Source: Marinomonas vulgaris
Lineage (GTDB): Bacteria; Pseudomonadota; Gammaproteobacteria; Pseudomonadales; Marinomonadaceae
Length of the DNA: 64,000 bases
Direction: 5' to 3'
NCBI RefSeq assembly: GCF_018145875.1
Contig: NZ_JAGSSV010000006.1
Location: 56,456-120,455 of the forward strand
This document shows positions 9,627 through 19,394 of the stretch, in pieces. Both the position numbers and the translations under genes were made by a program. Each line of letters begins with the position of its first letter. The stretch's first letter is position 1. Under the pieces are notes generated by a model. The model had not been told where the DNA came from, made no database searches, and saw nothing but the letters and a program-made list of their open reading frames with translations.

Positions 9627-9727
9627 GAATAGATCAATCCTTCCAGTGTATTTTTCTTACAAATCCATAGCTTACCCGAAAGACCTGAATAAATATAGAC
9701 ACAAAAATCAAGCCCCAGACAGCGGAG

Positions 9728-11845
9728 CTATTGTCCAATTACACCCACAACGGTAATACGCTTATGGTCGGGCACTTCCTGATAAGAGAGTACAGACATG
9801 TTCACCATACCGTAACGCATAAAACGCGCCAACATAGGGCGAATCGGTGCAGAGACTATCAAGATTGGCGTATTTCCCATGGCTTCTTGTTGCTCAGCCG
9901 ATTGACGCAAAGAGGTTTGCAATTGTTCTGCCATTTGTGGTTCTAATATCAAGGCTTCTTCATTTTTAATGCCTGACTGCTGACTTTGTTGAACAGTCTG
10001 CATGAGCATTTTTTCAAGCTGCGGCTCTAAAGTCAGCACAGGGATTTCTTCCACCCCATCGGCCAAAGTCTGGATAATCAGACGCGACAAAGAAGTTCGC
10101 ACTGCCGCCGTTAGAATCATAGGATCTTGGGTTTTCGGCTGAACCCCCATGATGGCTTCTGCGATGGTACGCATGTCGCGAAGTGGCACACCTTCGATCA
10201 GTAGATTCTGCAATACCTTCAACAACACACTCAATGGCACCGTGTTGGGCACCAATTCTTCAGCCAATTTGGGATTGTATTGTTTCAACAAGCTCAGCAA
10301 TTGTTGAACTTCATCATGGCCGATTAACTCGTAGGCGTGTTTGTGCATAATCTGGTTAATATGCGTGGCCACCACGGTACTCACGTCCACTACTGTATAG
10401 CCAAATGTCTGTGCTTGATCGCGCTTTTTGGGATCAACCCAAACCGCATCCAGACCAAATGAAGGGTCTTTACCGGGAATGCCATCGATGGTGCCAAATA
10501 CCTGACCTGGATCGATGGCCAGATCTTTGTCTGGGTGAACTTCCGCCTCGGCGAGACTCACTCCCATTAAAGTGACGCGATAGGCGTTGGGCATTAGATC
10601 TAAGTTGTCACGGATATGAACGCTAGGCACCAAAAAGCCAAGGTCTTGGGACAACTTCCGACGCACCCCTTTTATCCGTGCTAATAATTCGCCCCCTTGT
10701 GTCTTGTCTACTAGAGGAATCAATCGGTACCCTACTTCTAGCCCTAACATATCAACGGGTGCCACATCGTCCCAACTAAGGTCTTTCATCTCCGCTGGGG
10801 GACTGCCTTCTGAATTGGATTTATTTGCACTAGCAGGCTTAGGTTTGGGCTTTTGTTTCTTCCTGTACTCCATGAAATACGCCAAACCACCTAAGGCCAT
10901 AGCAAGAGACAGAAAGGAAAAGTGCGGCATGCCAGGCACTATTCCCATAACGGTCATCACGCCTGCCGCCACATACAAGGCTTTGGGAGAACCAAACATT
11001 TGCCCCATAACTTGCGAGCCCATATCGCCGGACTCGTTCACGCGAGTCACCATGATGGCCGCTGCAGTAGACAACATCAAAGAAGGCAACTGAGCAACCA
11101 GACCGTCCCCAATGGTTAACAAAGAATAACGCTCTATCGCTTCGGTAAAAGACAAATCGTGCTGAGCCATACCAATGGCCAAACCACCAATAATATTAAT
11201 GCCCAATATGAGCAAGCCCGCAATGGCGTCCCCTTTTACAAACTTAGAGGCACCATCCATGGAACCATAAAATTCTGCTTCAGAGGCAATTTCGGTTCGA
11301 CGAGTTTTGGCTTGATCAGCATCAATCATGCCAGCGTTAAGGTCGGCATCGATTGCCATCTGCTTGCCCGGCATTGCATCCAAAGTAAAACGCGCACTCA
11401 CTTCAGAAATACGACCAGCACCCTTTGTGACGACGGCAAAGTTGATGATCATTAAAATCGCGAATACCACAAAACCGACCACATAATTGCCGCCGATAAC
11501 AACTTCACCAAATGCTTGAATTACTTTACCAGCCGCATCACCACCTTCGTGACCGTTTAACAACACCACTCGCGTCGATGCCACGTTCAAGGCTAATCGC
11601 ATCAAGGTAGAAACTAATAGAACGGTAGGGAAAACGGCAAAATCCAAAGGCCGCATGGAATAAATGGCAACAAGTAAAACGACAATGGCCAAAGCAATAT
11701 TAAAGGTAAACAGAACGTCCAACAAAAAGGCAGGAATAGGCAAGATCATCATCGCCAACAGCGACAATAACAAAATAGGAATACCTAGATTTCCACTAAA
11801 AACCCCTCTCGCTTGTCCGACAAGCCGACCGCGATCAAAATTCAC
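9728..11845 (-). CDS. flhA: flagellar type III export gate protein FlhA
   Basis: A 705-residue export gate protein with about eight membrane segments in the first 320 residues, the conserved FHIPEP-type loop region (DAMPGKQMAIDADLNAGMI), a Lys/Pro-rich linker and a large cytoplasmic domain that docks chaperone-substrate complexes. Translation starts at GTG 11845 behind AGGAAC; an ATG at 11849 is out of frame. Normal length for the family. It lies 37 bases after flhB. Confidence 0.97.
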   Translation of the reverse strand: MNFDRGRLVGQARGVFSGNLGIPILLLSLLAMMILPIPAFLLDVLFTFNIALAIVVLLVAIYSMRPLDFAVFPTVLLVSTLMRLALNVASTRVVLLNGHEGGDAAGKVIQAFGEVVIGGNYVVGFVVFAILMIINFAVVTKGAGRISEVSARFTLDAMPGKQMAIDADLNAGMIDADQAKTRRTEIASEAEFYGSMDGASKFVKGDAIAGLLILGINIIGGLAIGMAQHDLSFTEAIERYSLLTIGDGLVAQLPSLMLSTAAAIMVTRVNESGDMGSQVMGQMFGSPKALYVAAGVMTVMGIVPGMPHFSFLSLAMALGGLAYFMEYRKKQKPKPKPASANKSNSEGSPPAEMKDLSWDDVAPVDMLGLEVGYRLIPLVDKTQGGELLARIKGVRRKLSQDLGFLVPSVHIRDNLDLMPNAYRVTLMGVSLAEAEVHPDKDLAIDPGQVFGTIDGIPGKDPSFGLDAVWVDPKKRDQAQTFGYTVVDVSTVVATHINQIMHKHAYELIGHDEVQQLLSLLKQYNPKLAEELVPNTVPLSVLLKVLQNLLIEGVPLRDMRTIAEAIMGVQPKTQDPMILTAAVRTSLSRLIIQTLADGVEEIPVLTLEPQLEKMLMQTVQQSQQSGIKNEEALILEPQMAEQLQTSLRQSAEQQEAMGNTPILIVSAPIRPMLARFMRYGMVNMSVLSYQEVPDHKRITVVGVIGQ

Positions 11846-11882
11846 ACATTGTTCCTAAAAGCATTAACACACTGCCCATCAT

Positions 11883-13022
11883 TTATTCACTACCGTCCCA
11901 TTGAAACTCATCGGGCACATCCAAATTGGGCATGCCTTCGGGTCTTGGCGCTCCCGTGCGTGCATTACGCAACTGATACACATAGGCCAACAGTTGAGCC
12001 ACGACCTTAAAGAGCCCTTGGGGAATTTCATCGCCAATCTCAGTATGGTGATATACCGCCCGCGCCAAAGCGGGCGATTGTATCACAGGGACATCGTAGT
12101 GATTGCCGACTTCCCGAATTTTCAGGGCGATAAAGTCCCCACCTTTTGCCAAAAGAACTGGCGCAGAACCGCCCGTTTGATCGTATTTTAACGCCACTGA
12201 AAAGTGTGTTGGGTTCGTAATGATCACATCAGCATTCGGCACATCGGACATCATGCGGCTCATTGCAGCTTGCCGTTGCATTTGTCGAATACGGCCACGC
12301 ACCAAGGGGTCACCCTCTTGCTGCTTGAATTCGTCTTTTACTTCCTGTTTGGTCATTTTTAATTTTTCTTTGTGCGACCATACCTGAAAGGGAACATCGA
12401 TAGCAGCAATTAAAGCCAAGGCTAGAGTTACAAAGACAAACGACCAAATAACAATATCAATGCCATGGGCAATGGCCAGCTGAATACTCTGGAAAGTTAA
12501 CCCTAAGGTTTCCGGCAAGAAATAATTCACCACCAAGACCGCAATCACGCCAACCAAACTCACTTTAGCGATGGATTTTAAAAGCTCCACCAGCGACTGC
12601 ACAGAAAACATCCGTTTTAGCCCCGCAATCGGACTCATTTTGCTCAACTTAGGAGCCAATGGTTCCCAAGAAAAATTCAAACCGCCCAACGCAATACTAC
12701 CGACAATCCCAGCCACAGCCAGAACCGACATTAGCAAAATCATAGAGTCCATCATCGCCACGACAGACTCATAAAGATGAAAAACCATGCGATTAAAGCT
12801 AAACAGGTCGTCCCTTTCAATTAAGAAATTGAAATTGAATAAGGCCGCTAAATCTCGTACCAATAAGGTGCCTGTACCATAGATGGTCACAGCTGCAACG
12901 ATCAACAATAAGGCCGAACTCAAGTCCTTTGAGCGGGGTAAATTGCCTTTGTTACGCGCATCTTCGAGTTTCTTACTACTGGCGCTTTCGGTTTTTTCGC
13001 TACCGTCTTCGTTTTCAGCCAT
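11883..13022 (-). CDS. flhB: flagellar export switch protein FlhB
   Basis: A 379-residue protein with four membrane segments and a cytoplasmic domain containing the autocleavage site NPTH (Asn270-Pro271). Cleavage there switches export from rod/hook to filament substrates. The ATG at 13022 has a strong GGGGGA ribosome binding site and overlaps the fliR stop by 8 bases. Family length and gene order are normal. Confidence 0.97.
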   Translation of the reverse strand: MAENEDGSEKTESASSKKLEDARNKGNLPRSKDLSSALLLIVAAVTIYGTGTLLVRDLAALFNFNFLIERDDLFSFNRMVFHLYESVVAMMDSMILLMSVLAVAGIVGSIALGGLNFSWEPLAPKLSKMSPIAGLKRMFSVQSLVELLKSIAKVSLVGVIAVLVVNYFLPETLGLTFQSIQLAIAHGIDIVIWSFVFVTLALALIAAIDVPFQVWSHKEKLKMTKQEVKDEFKQQEGDPLVRGRIRQMQRQAAMSRMMSDVPNADVIITNPTHFSVALKYDQTGGSAPVLLAKGGDFIALKIREVGNHYDVPVIQSPALARAVYHHTEIGDEIPQGLFKVVAQLLAYVYQLRNARTGAPRPEGMPNLDVPDEFQWDGSE

Positions 13023-13797
13023 GTAATCGGATCCCCCATGTGGTGCTCATCCAGTCCATAATTTCTTCAAAGAACAGCCGGTAAATCGTGAGAAAATCTT
13101 CCAGCATAATCCAAAAGAAAAACAGAGAAAATAACATAATAACCGGAAAACCTAAGGCGAATACGTTTAATTGTGGCGAGGCTTTTGCTACCACACCAAA
13201 AGACAAGTTGATCACCAAGACCGCAATCGCCAATGGCAAGACGATCAACAAGGCTTTTTCAAACATCCAGCCACCGAGCAGCACCAGCTGCCAGTAACGG
13301 TCGCTGTCGAAACCACTGCCAATAGGCCAATAATCAAAACTCTCCGCCATATACTCAATCACCACCAAGTGGCCATTGGTTCCCAGAAACGCCAAGGCCA
13401 CCATGGACAAATAATATTGCCCTAAGGTCGCCACGGAAATGCCGTTTGCCGGATCATTCGACATAGCAAATCCCAAACCCGCTTTCATAGCCGCCAACTG
13501 ACCGGCCAAAGAAAAAAGCTGAAACAAGATGGTAATCACAAAACCCAGCACAAAGCCAATAATCAACTGCTCGGCGATTAAAATAATGTAGGCGGGCGAC
13601 ACAGGATCATAGCTCGGCACTTCTATCACGGGAGTGATAATCACCGCCACAACAAACGAAAAGGCAATGCGCACTCTGGTGTTAACCAGCTGGCTTCCAA
13701 ACAAAGGCAACGCCATAAAAAAGGCGCCAATACGAAAAAAAGGCAGGAGAAAGCTGATGGTTAAATTGAGCAACTGATCGGGATAGAGTTCTAACAT
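13015..13797 (-). CDS. fliR: flagellar export apparatus protein FliR
   Basis: A 260-residue hydrophobic protein with several membrane segments, part of the FliPQR export gate core. ATG 13797 overlaps the fliQ stop (TGATG), and the 3' end overlaps flhB by 8 bases, so fliQ, fliR and flhB are translationally coupled. Confidence 0.96.
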   Translation of the reverse strand: MLELYPDQLLNLTISFLLPFFRIGAFFMALPLFGSQLVNTRVRIAFSFVVAVIITPVIEVPSYDPVSPAYIILIAEQLIIGFVLGFVITILFQLFSLAGQLAAMKAGLGFAMSNDPANGISVATLGQYYLSMVALAFLGTNGHLVVIEYMAESFDYWPIGSGFDSDRYWQLVLLGGWMFEKALLIVLPLAIAVLVINLSFGVVAKASPQLNVFALGFPVIMLFSLFFFWIMLEDFLTIYRLFFEEIMDWMSTTWGIRLHG

Positions 13798-14066
13798 CAG
13801 CCGATTATCATGGGGATATCAATGAACAAATTGGTAGTGAAGTCGACCAATTTTGTCAAAATCCAAGGCCCCAGCTGCATGATTACCAAGATGGTGACAA
13901 TTAGCCTAGGTAGAAACGATAGGGTTTGTTCGTTTATTTGTGTGGCGGCTTGGAACACACTCACGATTAAACCAACCACTAAGCTTGGCACCATCACCAC
14001 ACCAACAATCAATACAATGAGGTAAAAGCCTTGGCCATAGAGATCTAACACCACCTGAGGATTCAT
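13797..14066 (-). CDS. fliQ: flagellar export apparatus protein FliQ
   Basis: An 89-residue protein with two membrane helices separated by a short loop (SVFQAATQINEQTLSFLPR, the FliQ family signature). It is a component of the FliPQR helical gate. ATG 14066 lies 2 bases after the fliP stop, and the gene overlaps fliR by 1 base. Confidence 0.97.
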   Translation of the reverse strand: MNPQVVLDLYGQGFYLIVLIVGVVMVPSLVVGLIVSVFQAATQINEQTLSFLPRLIVTILVIMQLGPWILTKLVDFTTNLFIDIPMIIG

Positions 14067-14068
14067 CG

Positions 14069-14806
14069 TTAAATCCCAAAACTGGCAGCAAGTGTGGACA
14101 TAATCATCGCCCAGCCATCTACCATCACAAACAACATAATCTTAAAGGGTAAGGAAATAATCACCGGAGATAGCATCATCATACCCATGGCCATCAAGAC
14201 ACTGGCGACCACCATATCCACAATCAAAAACGGAATAAAAATCATAAAACCAATTTGAAACGCTGTTTTTAACTCACTGGTGACATAGGCAGGCATCAAG
14301 ATGGTAAAAGGCAAGGTTTCCATCGATTCAATCGTTCCTTCTTTGCCTGCCAATTTGACAAAAAGCGCAATATCATCTTCTCGAGTTTGTGCCAACATAA
14401 AATCTTTTATGGGAACAGACGCCGCTTCGACCGCCTGCACTGAGGTCATTTCTTCTTTTAAATAGGGTTGTAACGCCACTTCGTTCACCTTGTCGAGCGT
14501 CGGTGTCATGATGAACAAGGTTAAAAATAGAGCCATACCAATCATTATTTGGTTGGAGGGTGTTTGCTGCAAACCAATCGCTTGGCGCAAAATGGCCAAC
14601 ACAACAATAATGCGCGTAAAAGCCGTCATCATCATCAAGGCCGCTGGCAAGAGCGTCAAGGCCGTCATAATGAAAAGGATTTGCAACGACACACTGTAAT
14701 CTTGGCTGCCGTCCGCATTGGTAATAACCTTCACCGCGGGCAACCCAACTTCTGCCCACCCACTAACCGGAGACAGTAATACTAGGAAAAAAAGAAAGCG
14801 AATCAC
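14069..14806 (-). CDS. fliP: flagellar export apparatus protein FliP
   Basis: A 245-residue protein with a cleavable signal peptide (hydrophobic residues 2-18 ending at a SGWA-type site) followed by four membrane segments; the FliP signature is [23 protein letters not shown]. The GTG start at 14806 overlaps the fliO stop (GTGA). It seeds assembly of the export gate. Confidence 0.97.
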   Translation of the reverse strand: MIRFLFFLVLLSPVSGWAEVGLPAVKVITNADGSQDYSVSLQILFIMTALTLLPAALMMMTAFTRIIVVLAILRQAIGLQQTPSNQIMIGMALFLTLFIMTPTLDKVNEVALQPYLKEEMTSVQAVEAASVPIKDFMLAQTREDDIALFVKLAGKEGTIESMETLPFTILMPAYVTSELKTAFQIGFMIFIPFLIVDMVVASVLMAMGMMMLSPVIISLPFKIMLFVMVDGWAMIMSTLAASFGI

Positions 14807-15255
14807 TTCACATCCTTTACTGGCGAGGGCTGGTCGCTGGCTCGATTTAGGTTTTGGTCTCGACCAACATCGTCCATCACATCGGCAAACGAGGCGGACT
14901 TGTTCGGCAGGCTTTTTAAGTGCGTTATGGTTTGCGCTGTCACACCGATCAAGAGGCGCTCCCCTTCCACTTCCACCAGCATCAGTTTCTCTTTAGCGCC
15001 CAAAGACTGAACATGCACCACTTTAATGGCGGATTGGCCTAACTTCATTTGAGTCAACTGGAAGCGCTTCATCACCCAAAGGCAAGCCGGTATAAAGGCG
15101 ATGATAAACACCAAGGAGGCAATGACCTTCCAGATTGACGACGCCAAAGACACGCCCTGCGCATCAGGCGCTTGACTGCCGATGGCGTACACAGACGTCG
15201 CCGCCATCATAACAAGCGCAGCTAATACCAAACGTTTACACAGAAAGACATTCAA
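14803..15255 (-). CDS. fliO: flagellar biogenesis protein FliO
   Basis: A 150-residue protein with an N-terminal signal-like hydrophobic segment (residues 9-24), a membrane helix (about 42-63) and a small cytoplasmic domain ([27 protein letters not shown], typical of FliO). FliO assists FliP assembly. The best start is TTG at 15255, 4 bases after the fliN stop codon, with no clear ribosome binding site; an ATG at 15251 is out of frame. It is probably expressed by coupling to fliN. Confidence 0.9.
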   Translation of the reverse strand: MNVFLCKRLVLAALVMMAATSVYAIGSQAPDAQGVSLASSIWKVIASLVFIIAFIPACLWVMKRFQLTQMKLGQSAIKVVHVQSLGAKEKLMLVEVEGERLLIGVTAQTITHLKSLPNKSASFADVMDDVGRDQNLNRASDQPSPVKDVK

Positions 15256-15259
15256 AAGG

Positions 15260-15724
15260 CTACTTTAACCGTTTAATCCGTTCACTGGGGCTGACTACAT
15301 CCGTTAACCGAATGCCATATTTATCGTTAACCACAACCACTTCGCCATGAGCAATCAAGGTACCGTTAACCAATACATCCAGCGGCTCACCAGCAAAGCG
15401 ATCTAGCTCCACCACAGAACCCTGCGTCAGTTGCATCAGATTACGAATGGCGATTTCCGTATTACCTAATTCCATCGACAGTACAACGGGAATGTCCATG
15501 ATCAAATCAAGGTCAGAACCTAAACCACCGCTGGGGACAGAAGGGCCTGATAAGTTTTCCAATTTTACCGGCTCAACTTTTTGTTCAGACATGGCAGCAG
15601 CCCATTCGTCTTCTATACCATCTCCGGTCTCGCCTGTCTCACCAGCTTCAGACATGGCCGCGGCCCACTCGTCTGCTAAGCCTTCGTCCATACCTTCTTG
15701 ATCAGGATTTTGTTCTTCCGCCAT
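15260..15724 (-). CDS. fliN: flagellar motor switch protein FliN
   Basis: A 154-residue protein whose C-terminal 80 residues are the SpoA/FliN C-ring domain (ELGNTEIAIRNLMQLTQGSVVELDRFAGEPL). The acidic N-terminus contains the motif DEWAAAMSE twice, at residues 18-26 and 39-47, separated by a Gly-Glu-Thr linker. Together with FliM and FliG it forms the rotor switch. ATG 15724 follows the fliM stop by one base. Confidence 0.96.
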   Translation of the reverse strand: MAEEQNPDQEGMDEGLADEWAAAMSEAGETGETGDGIEDEWAAAMSEQKVEPVKLENLSGPSVPSGGLGSDLDLIMDIPVVLSMELGNTEIAIRNLMQLTQGSVVELDRFAGEPLDVLVNGTLIAHGEVVVVNDKYGIRLTDVVSPSERIKRLK

Positions 15725-15725
15725 G

Positions 15726-16700
15726 TTACTTAGTTACCTTCGTTTTAAAATGTTCTTGCATTTGCACTGAATAACGCTCGTTACTCACGCCTAACTTCCC
15801 TTTAAATGTAGGGACACCGTTTGCTCTCACCGTGACAAACTCAGGCATTTCGATTGGAATAATATCGCCTGTTTTAAACTGCAGCACTTCACGCAAAGAA
15901 ATCTTTCTATTCGCTACATTTACCGACAAGTTGACATCTATATCCTGGACATCTTGCTGGAGTGACTTACCCCAACGGTCATCTTTTTCATCAACATCAC
16001 TTTGCACCCCCGCATCTAGCAGTTCTCGAACCGGCTCGATCATCGAATAAGGCAAAGTAATATGCAGTTCGCCACCGCCGCCGTCTAACTCTATATGAAA
16101 GGTAGAAACCACCACCACTTCACTGGGGCTAACAATGTTCGCCATCGCAGGGTTTACTTCGGAGCTCAAATACTCAAGCTCAAGTTTCAACACAGGCGCC
16201 CACGCCTCTGTTAAATCGATGAACACTTGTTCGAGCATCAATTGGACAATTCTAATTTCGGTGGGGGTGAATTCTCGGCCTTCAATTTTAGCATGTCGAC
16301 CATCACCACCAAAAAAGTTGTCTACCAGTTTGAATACCAACTTTGCATCTAGGATAAACAACGCCGTACTTCTAAGGGGACGAAATTTAACCAAATTCAA
16401 ACTGGTTGGAACATAAAGCGTGTGAACATACTCGCCGAACTTCATTACTTGCAAACCACCGGATGAAACATCGGCGGTACGTCTGAGCATGTTAAATAAA
16501 CTGATGCGGGTGTAACGAGCAAAACGTTCGTTGATCATTTCCAGAGTGGGCATGCGCCCACGAACAATTCGCTCTTGGCTGGTGATGTCGTAGGAGGCGA
16601 CACCATTCTCGTCTCGACTTTCTTCTTCATCGGCCTTGTCATCAGCACCGTGTAAAAGAGCATCGATTTCATCTTGGGATAAGAGATCTTGCGCAGACAT
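15726..16700 (-). CDS. fliM: flagellar motor switch protein FliM
   Basis: A 324-residue protein. The N-terminal CheY-P binding peptide LSQDEIDALLHG is at residues 7-18, followed by the middle domain and a C-terminal SpoA domain (VNVANRKISLREVLQFKTGDII). It receives CheY-P and transmits the switch signal to FliG. Length and order are normal; fliL ends 4 bases before its ATG. Confidence 0.97.
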   Translation of the reverse strand: MSAQDLLSQDEIDALLHGADDKADEEESRDENGVASYDITSQERIVRGRMPTLEMINERFARYTRISLFNMLRRTADVSSGGLQVMKFGEYVHTLYVPTSLNLVKFRPLRSTALFILDAKLVFKLVDNFFGGDGRHAKIEGREFTPTEIRIVQLMLEQVFIDLTEAWAPVLKLELEYLSSEVNPAMANIVSPSEVVVVSTFHIELDGGGGELHITLPYSMIEPVRELLDAGVQSDVDEKDDRWGKSLQQDVQDIDVNLSVNVANRKISLREVLQFKTGDIIPIEMPEFVTVRANGVPTFKGKLGVSNERYSVQMQEHFKTKVTK

Positions 16701-16703
16701 AGA

Positions 16704-17210
16704 TTACTGCATCACAAAATTAGTAAACAAAACACTGTCCATGCCTCTTTGACCTGTTTCTTGCTCAAGAATGCCATTAATTGCATCAAGAGAAGCCTGT
16801 TTCAGGGCGACACGACCTTCTATGGATTTGAGCTCTTCAAAAGACTGACTGGAAAACAGCAAAACAAGGCTGTTTCGGATCAAAGGCATATGCAGTTTAA
16901 CCGCGTCCACTTGTTCAGCATTTTTAGACATCACTGTCATATTGAGCTGAACATAGCGCTGACGCCCGTCCACCATAAAATCAACCACAAAAACCGGATC
17001 AAGGGACAAATAAATTGACGGTTCATTCACTAGAGTCGCTTCCGCAGACTCCTCAGCACCCGCATCGCCAGAACCACTAAACAGCAAAAAATACGCCGCA
17101 GCAGCGCCACCAAGCAACACAACCACTAACACAATAATCAGGATGAGCTTTTTCTTTCCACCTGATTTAACTTCTTCTTCGCCAACATCTAAATCGTCTT
17201 TATCCGCCAT
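16704..17210 (-). CDS. fliL: flagellar basal body-associated protein FliL
   Basis: A 168-residue single-pass membrane protein: a short acidic cytoplasmic head, a membrane helix at about residues 20-44, an acidic periplasmic linker and the FliL domain (PVFVVDFMVDGRQRYVQLNMTVM). FliL supports stator function. It is first in the fliLMNOPQR-flhB run and separated from fliK by 115 bases that hold a large imperfect hairpin. Confidence 0.95.
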   Translation of the reverse strand: MADKDDLDVGEEEVKSGGKKKLILIIVLVVVLLGGAAAAYFLLFSGSGDAGAEESAEATLVNEPSIYLSLDPVFVVDFMVDGRQRYVQLNMTVMSKNAEQVDAVKLHMPLIRNSLVLLFSSQSFEELKSIEGRVALKQASLDAINGILEQETGQRGMDSVLFTNFVMQ

Positions 17211-17232
17211 ACTTACAAACCTTAGGTGTCAC

Positions 17233-17295
17233 ATTCTTTGTAAAGGGCAAAAGATTACCCTATTAACTGCCTATACGCCCTATTCTACAAAGAAT
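17233..17295 (-). other. long imperfect hairpin between fliK and fliL
   Basis: A perfect 10-bp inverted repeat (attctttgta at 17233-17242 and tacaaagaat at 17286-17295) encloses a second 5-bp pairing (agggc at 17244-17248 with gccct at 17277-17281). In the minus-strand transcript this would form a two-part stem with a roughly 28-base loop between fliK and fliL. There is no terminal T-run, so it is more likely an mRNA processing or attenuation structure, or a regulator-binding palindrome, than an intrinsic terminator. The remaining bases of this gap show nothing else. Confidence 0.45.
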
Positions 17296-17325
17296 CCAAC
17301 AGAGCACCATCAATTTCTCGATAGT

Positions 17326-19344
17326 TTACGCATAGTAATCCACGCCTGACGCTGTCACATAAGAAGTATTCGCTGCGATAAGATCATCTTCTAGGCCGTC
17401 GTCATTGGCTAATGAGCCATTGCGTGCTCCATTATTATTGCGGTCATTCTCTTTGTATTGCGCGCCCGACGTATCTTGCTGAGACACATCAACATCGGCG
17501 CGACTTAAATCCATTCCCTGCTGTGCCAACATATCGCGCAAACGTCCCATCTGACTTTCTAGAAGGTCGCGGGCTTGCGGGGTCGCCGCGACAAAGCTGA
17601 CCTGAGTATTGGAATCACTGTCGACCGACACCTTCACCGTTAAACTGCCTAACTCAGGCGGATCCAATCGAATGTGTGCGGTGTGACCACCATCGCGGGC
17701 TACCCAAGCAACTTTTTGTGTCATCTCTCCCGCCCAACCAGGATGACCTGGCGGCACACTCATGGTCATCGCATTGGTCTGCGGGGAGTTAGTCGCCGCA
17801 CTTAATATGCCTGCAGCCGCTGCAGGTCGAGCACTGTTAGCGGTTTGTATTGAGCTGCTTAATCCACCTGTTGCACCGTCGTCTGAGCGCCCTTTGTCAC
17901 CGACAAGAGTGTCAGATTGCGCCGACATTCTGCCTAATATGGCCTCTTGCTCTTTTTTACGTAGCTCGATAGGCTCGTTCACCAAGACACCATCTTCTAA
18001 CACCATATCACCGGCTTCTGCCGCGACCTCTTCTTCATTAAGCGCCAAGCCAGAACCTAGCAAGCCTGCTGCTTTCGTACCATCAGGCGTAGGCAAAGCA
18101 GAAGACCGACCAGATGACAAAGCAGCAGCACTGTTTGCTGCCACAGCATCACTCACTGTATTAGGAGCAGACTTTGTGGGCGAAGCGCTCATTTGAGACA
18201 ACACCCAAGACAGCTCATCCGGATTGTCTAGCGGAGCCAAGTCTATTTTATCTGATGTTTCTGTCGTATCAGTCAAGACCGCTTTTTTAGTCGAATAGTC
18301 CCCATTCGCTAAACCAGTAAGTGCGGCTAACGTAGCTGGACTGGTTACATTGGATCGATTTTTTACTCCTAGATCAATCGCACCTTTCTCTGAGGCGCCA
18401 TCGGCATTTTTTAATCCAGCCGATGATGTATTCACTGGGGTTACTTGTGCCGGGACCGCACTGGTCAAAACTACCTGAGCGGATTGCACTTCACCATTGG
18501 AAAGCAATGAGCTTTCAGTCGCATCTGTAACGGATAAGCTTTTGGTAGGCAAACCATCCGCACTCAAACCTATCACTGGCGTGCTCGAATTCTTTGTTGA
18601 AGTTTGGGAAGGGACAGGAATTCCTACCGCGGCACCGGTCGATACCTGAACACCATTAGTCAGTGTTGGATCACTGTTAACCTCACTGAAACCATTCGCT
18701 GTTGATTCAACCGTTGCCGTGGCGTCAGAGACCGCCACAGCACTAACCAGTTTACTATCTGTTAACGAGTCTTGAGCCTGAACCGGAAGAGTTGGCGAAG
18801 AGACAGCGGCTTTTGATTCAGAAGTCATTAACTCAGGATCAACCAAGTTTGCTGCAATGGACGCAGAATCTCTCGCATTAGATTTCTCCAACGCTGGCGT
18901 TAAGGATGTACCTGCCGCCGTAGACAAAGAGGAAGTCACACCTGGTGTTTTTTCACCTTCTGCTTGCAATAATTTGCCGCCTTGCTCGACAAGTTTCGCC
19001 GGCTCTAACGCTTGCTGAGATACGTCTTGTGAGGTGCTTTTTTGCGAATTAGCTGAACCATTAGTAGTTGATTCGCCAGATAGCTTTGGAGCAGAATTTG
19101 TAATCGTGGTCGTCGTGCTTTTATCGTTTTGATCCGCTGTGGTTTGTTGTGGTGTGGCTGTATGAGTAGGCGAACCAGCTGTAGTCACGCTATTGGCCGA
19201 TGACGACGTATTGGTCGCATTTTTAGCTTGCTGAAAGTCTGCATAAAAATTGGCCCCTTTTTCAGAAGGTACCTTCATCAGGCTAGACTTGTTAGATGAG
19301 ACCCCAGAGGGCAAAGGCAGTACTGTGTTTGAATCTGTGCGCAT
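17326..19344 (-). CDS. fliK: flagellar hook-length control protein FliK
   Basis: A 672-residue protein. The first 500 residues are low-complexity, rich in Ser, Thr, Ala and Asn, as expected of the FliK molecular ruler. The C-terminal Flg_hook domain (about 540-640, with HIRLDPPELGSLTVKVSVD) interacts with FlhB to switch export specificity. ATG 19344 has a GGGGGA ribosome binding site 4 bases upstream. It is longer than the enterobacterial protein (about 400), which is common in this group and arises from the ruler region. Confidence 0.92.
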   Translation of the reverse strand: MRTDSNTVLPLPSGVSSNKSSLMKVPSEKGANFYADFQQAKNATNTSSSANSVTTAGSPTHTATPQQTTADQNDKSTTTTITNSAPKLSGESTTNGSANSQKSTSQDVSQQALEPAKLVEQGGKLLQAEGEKTPGVTSSLSTAAGTSLTPALEKSNARDSASIAANLVDPELMTSESKAAVSSPTLPVQAQDSLTDSKLVSAVAVSDATATVESTANGFSEVNSDPTLTNGVQVSTGAAVGIPVPSQTSTKNSSTPVIGLSADGLPTKSLSVTDATESSLLSNGEVQSAQVVLTSAVPAQVTPVNTSSAGLKNADGASEKGAIDLGVKNRSNVTSPATLAALTGLANGDYSTKKAVLTDTTETSDKIDLAPLDNPDELSWVLSQMSASPTKSAPNTVSDAVAANSAAALSSGRSSALPTPDGTKAAGLLGSGLALNEEEVAAEAGDMVLEDGVLVNEPIELRKKEQEAILGRMSAQSDTLVGDKGRSDDGATGGLSSSIQTANSARPAAAAGILSAATNSPQTNAMTMSVPPGHPGWAGEMTQKVAWVARDGGHTAHIRLDPPELGSLTVKVSVDSDSNTQVSFVAATPQARDLLESQMGRLRDMLAQQGMDLSRADVDVSQQDTSGAQYKENDRNNNGARNGSLANDDGLEDDLIAANTSYVTASGVDYYA

Positions 19345-19394
19345 AAAATCCCCCAGCGATTAACAGGGACTATGCAATACAAAGGCCAACCTCT

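Noticed and set aside
17326..19344. Ser/Thr/Ala low-complexity region as a possible adhesin
   Set aside because: The C-terminal Flg_hook domain and position identify FliK; low complexity is expected in the ruler region.
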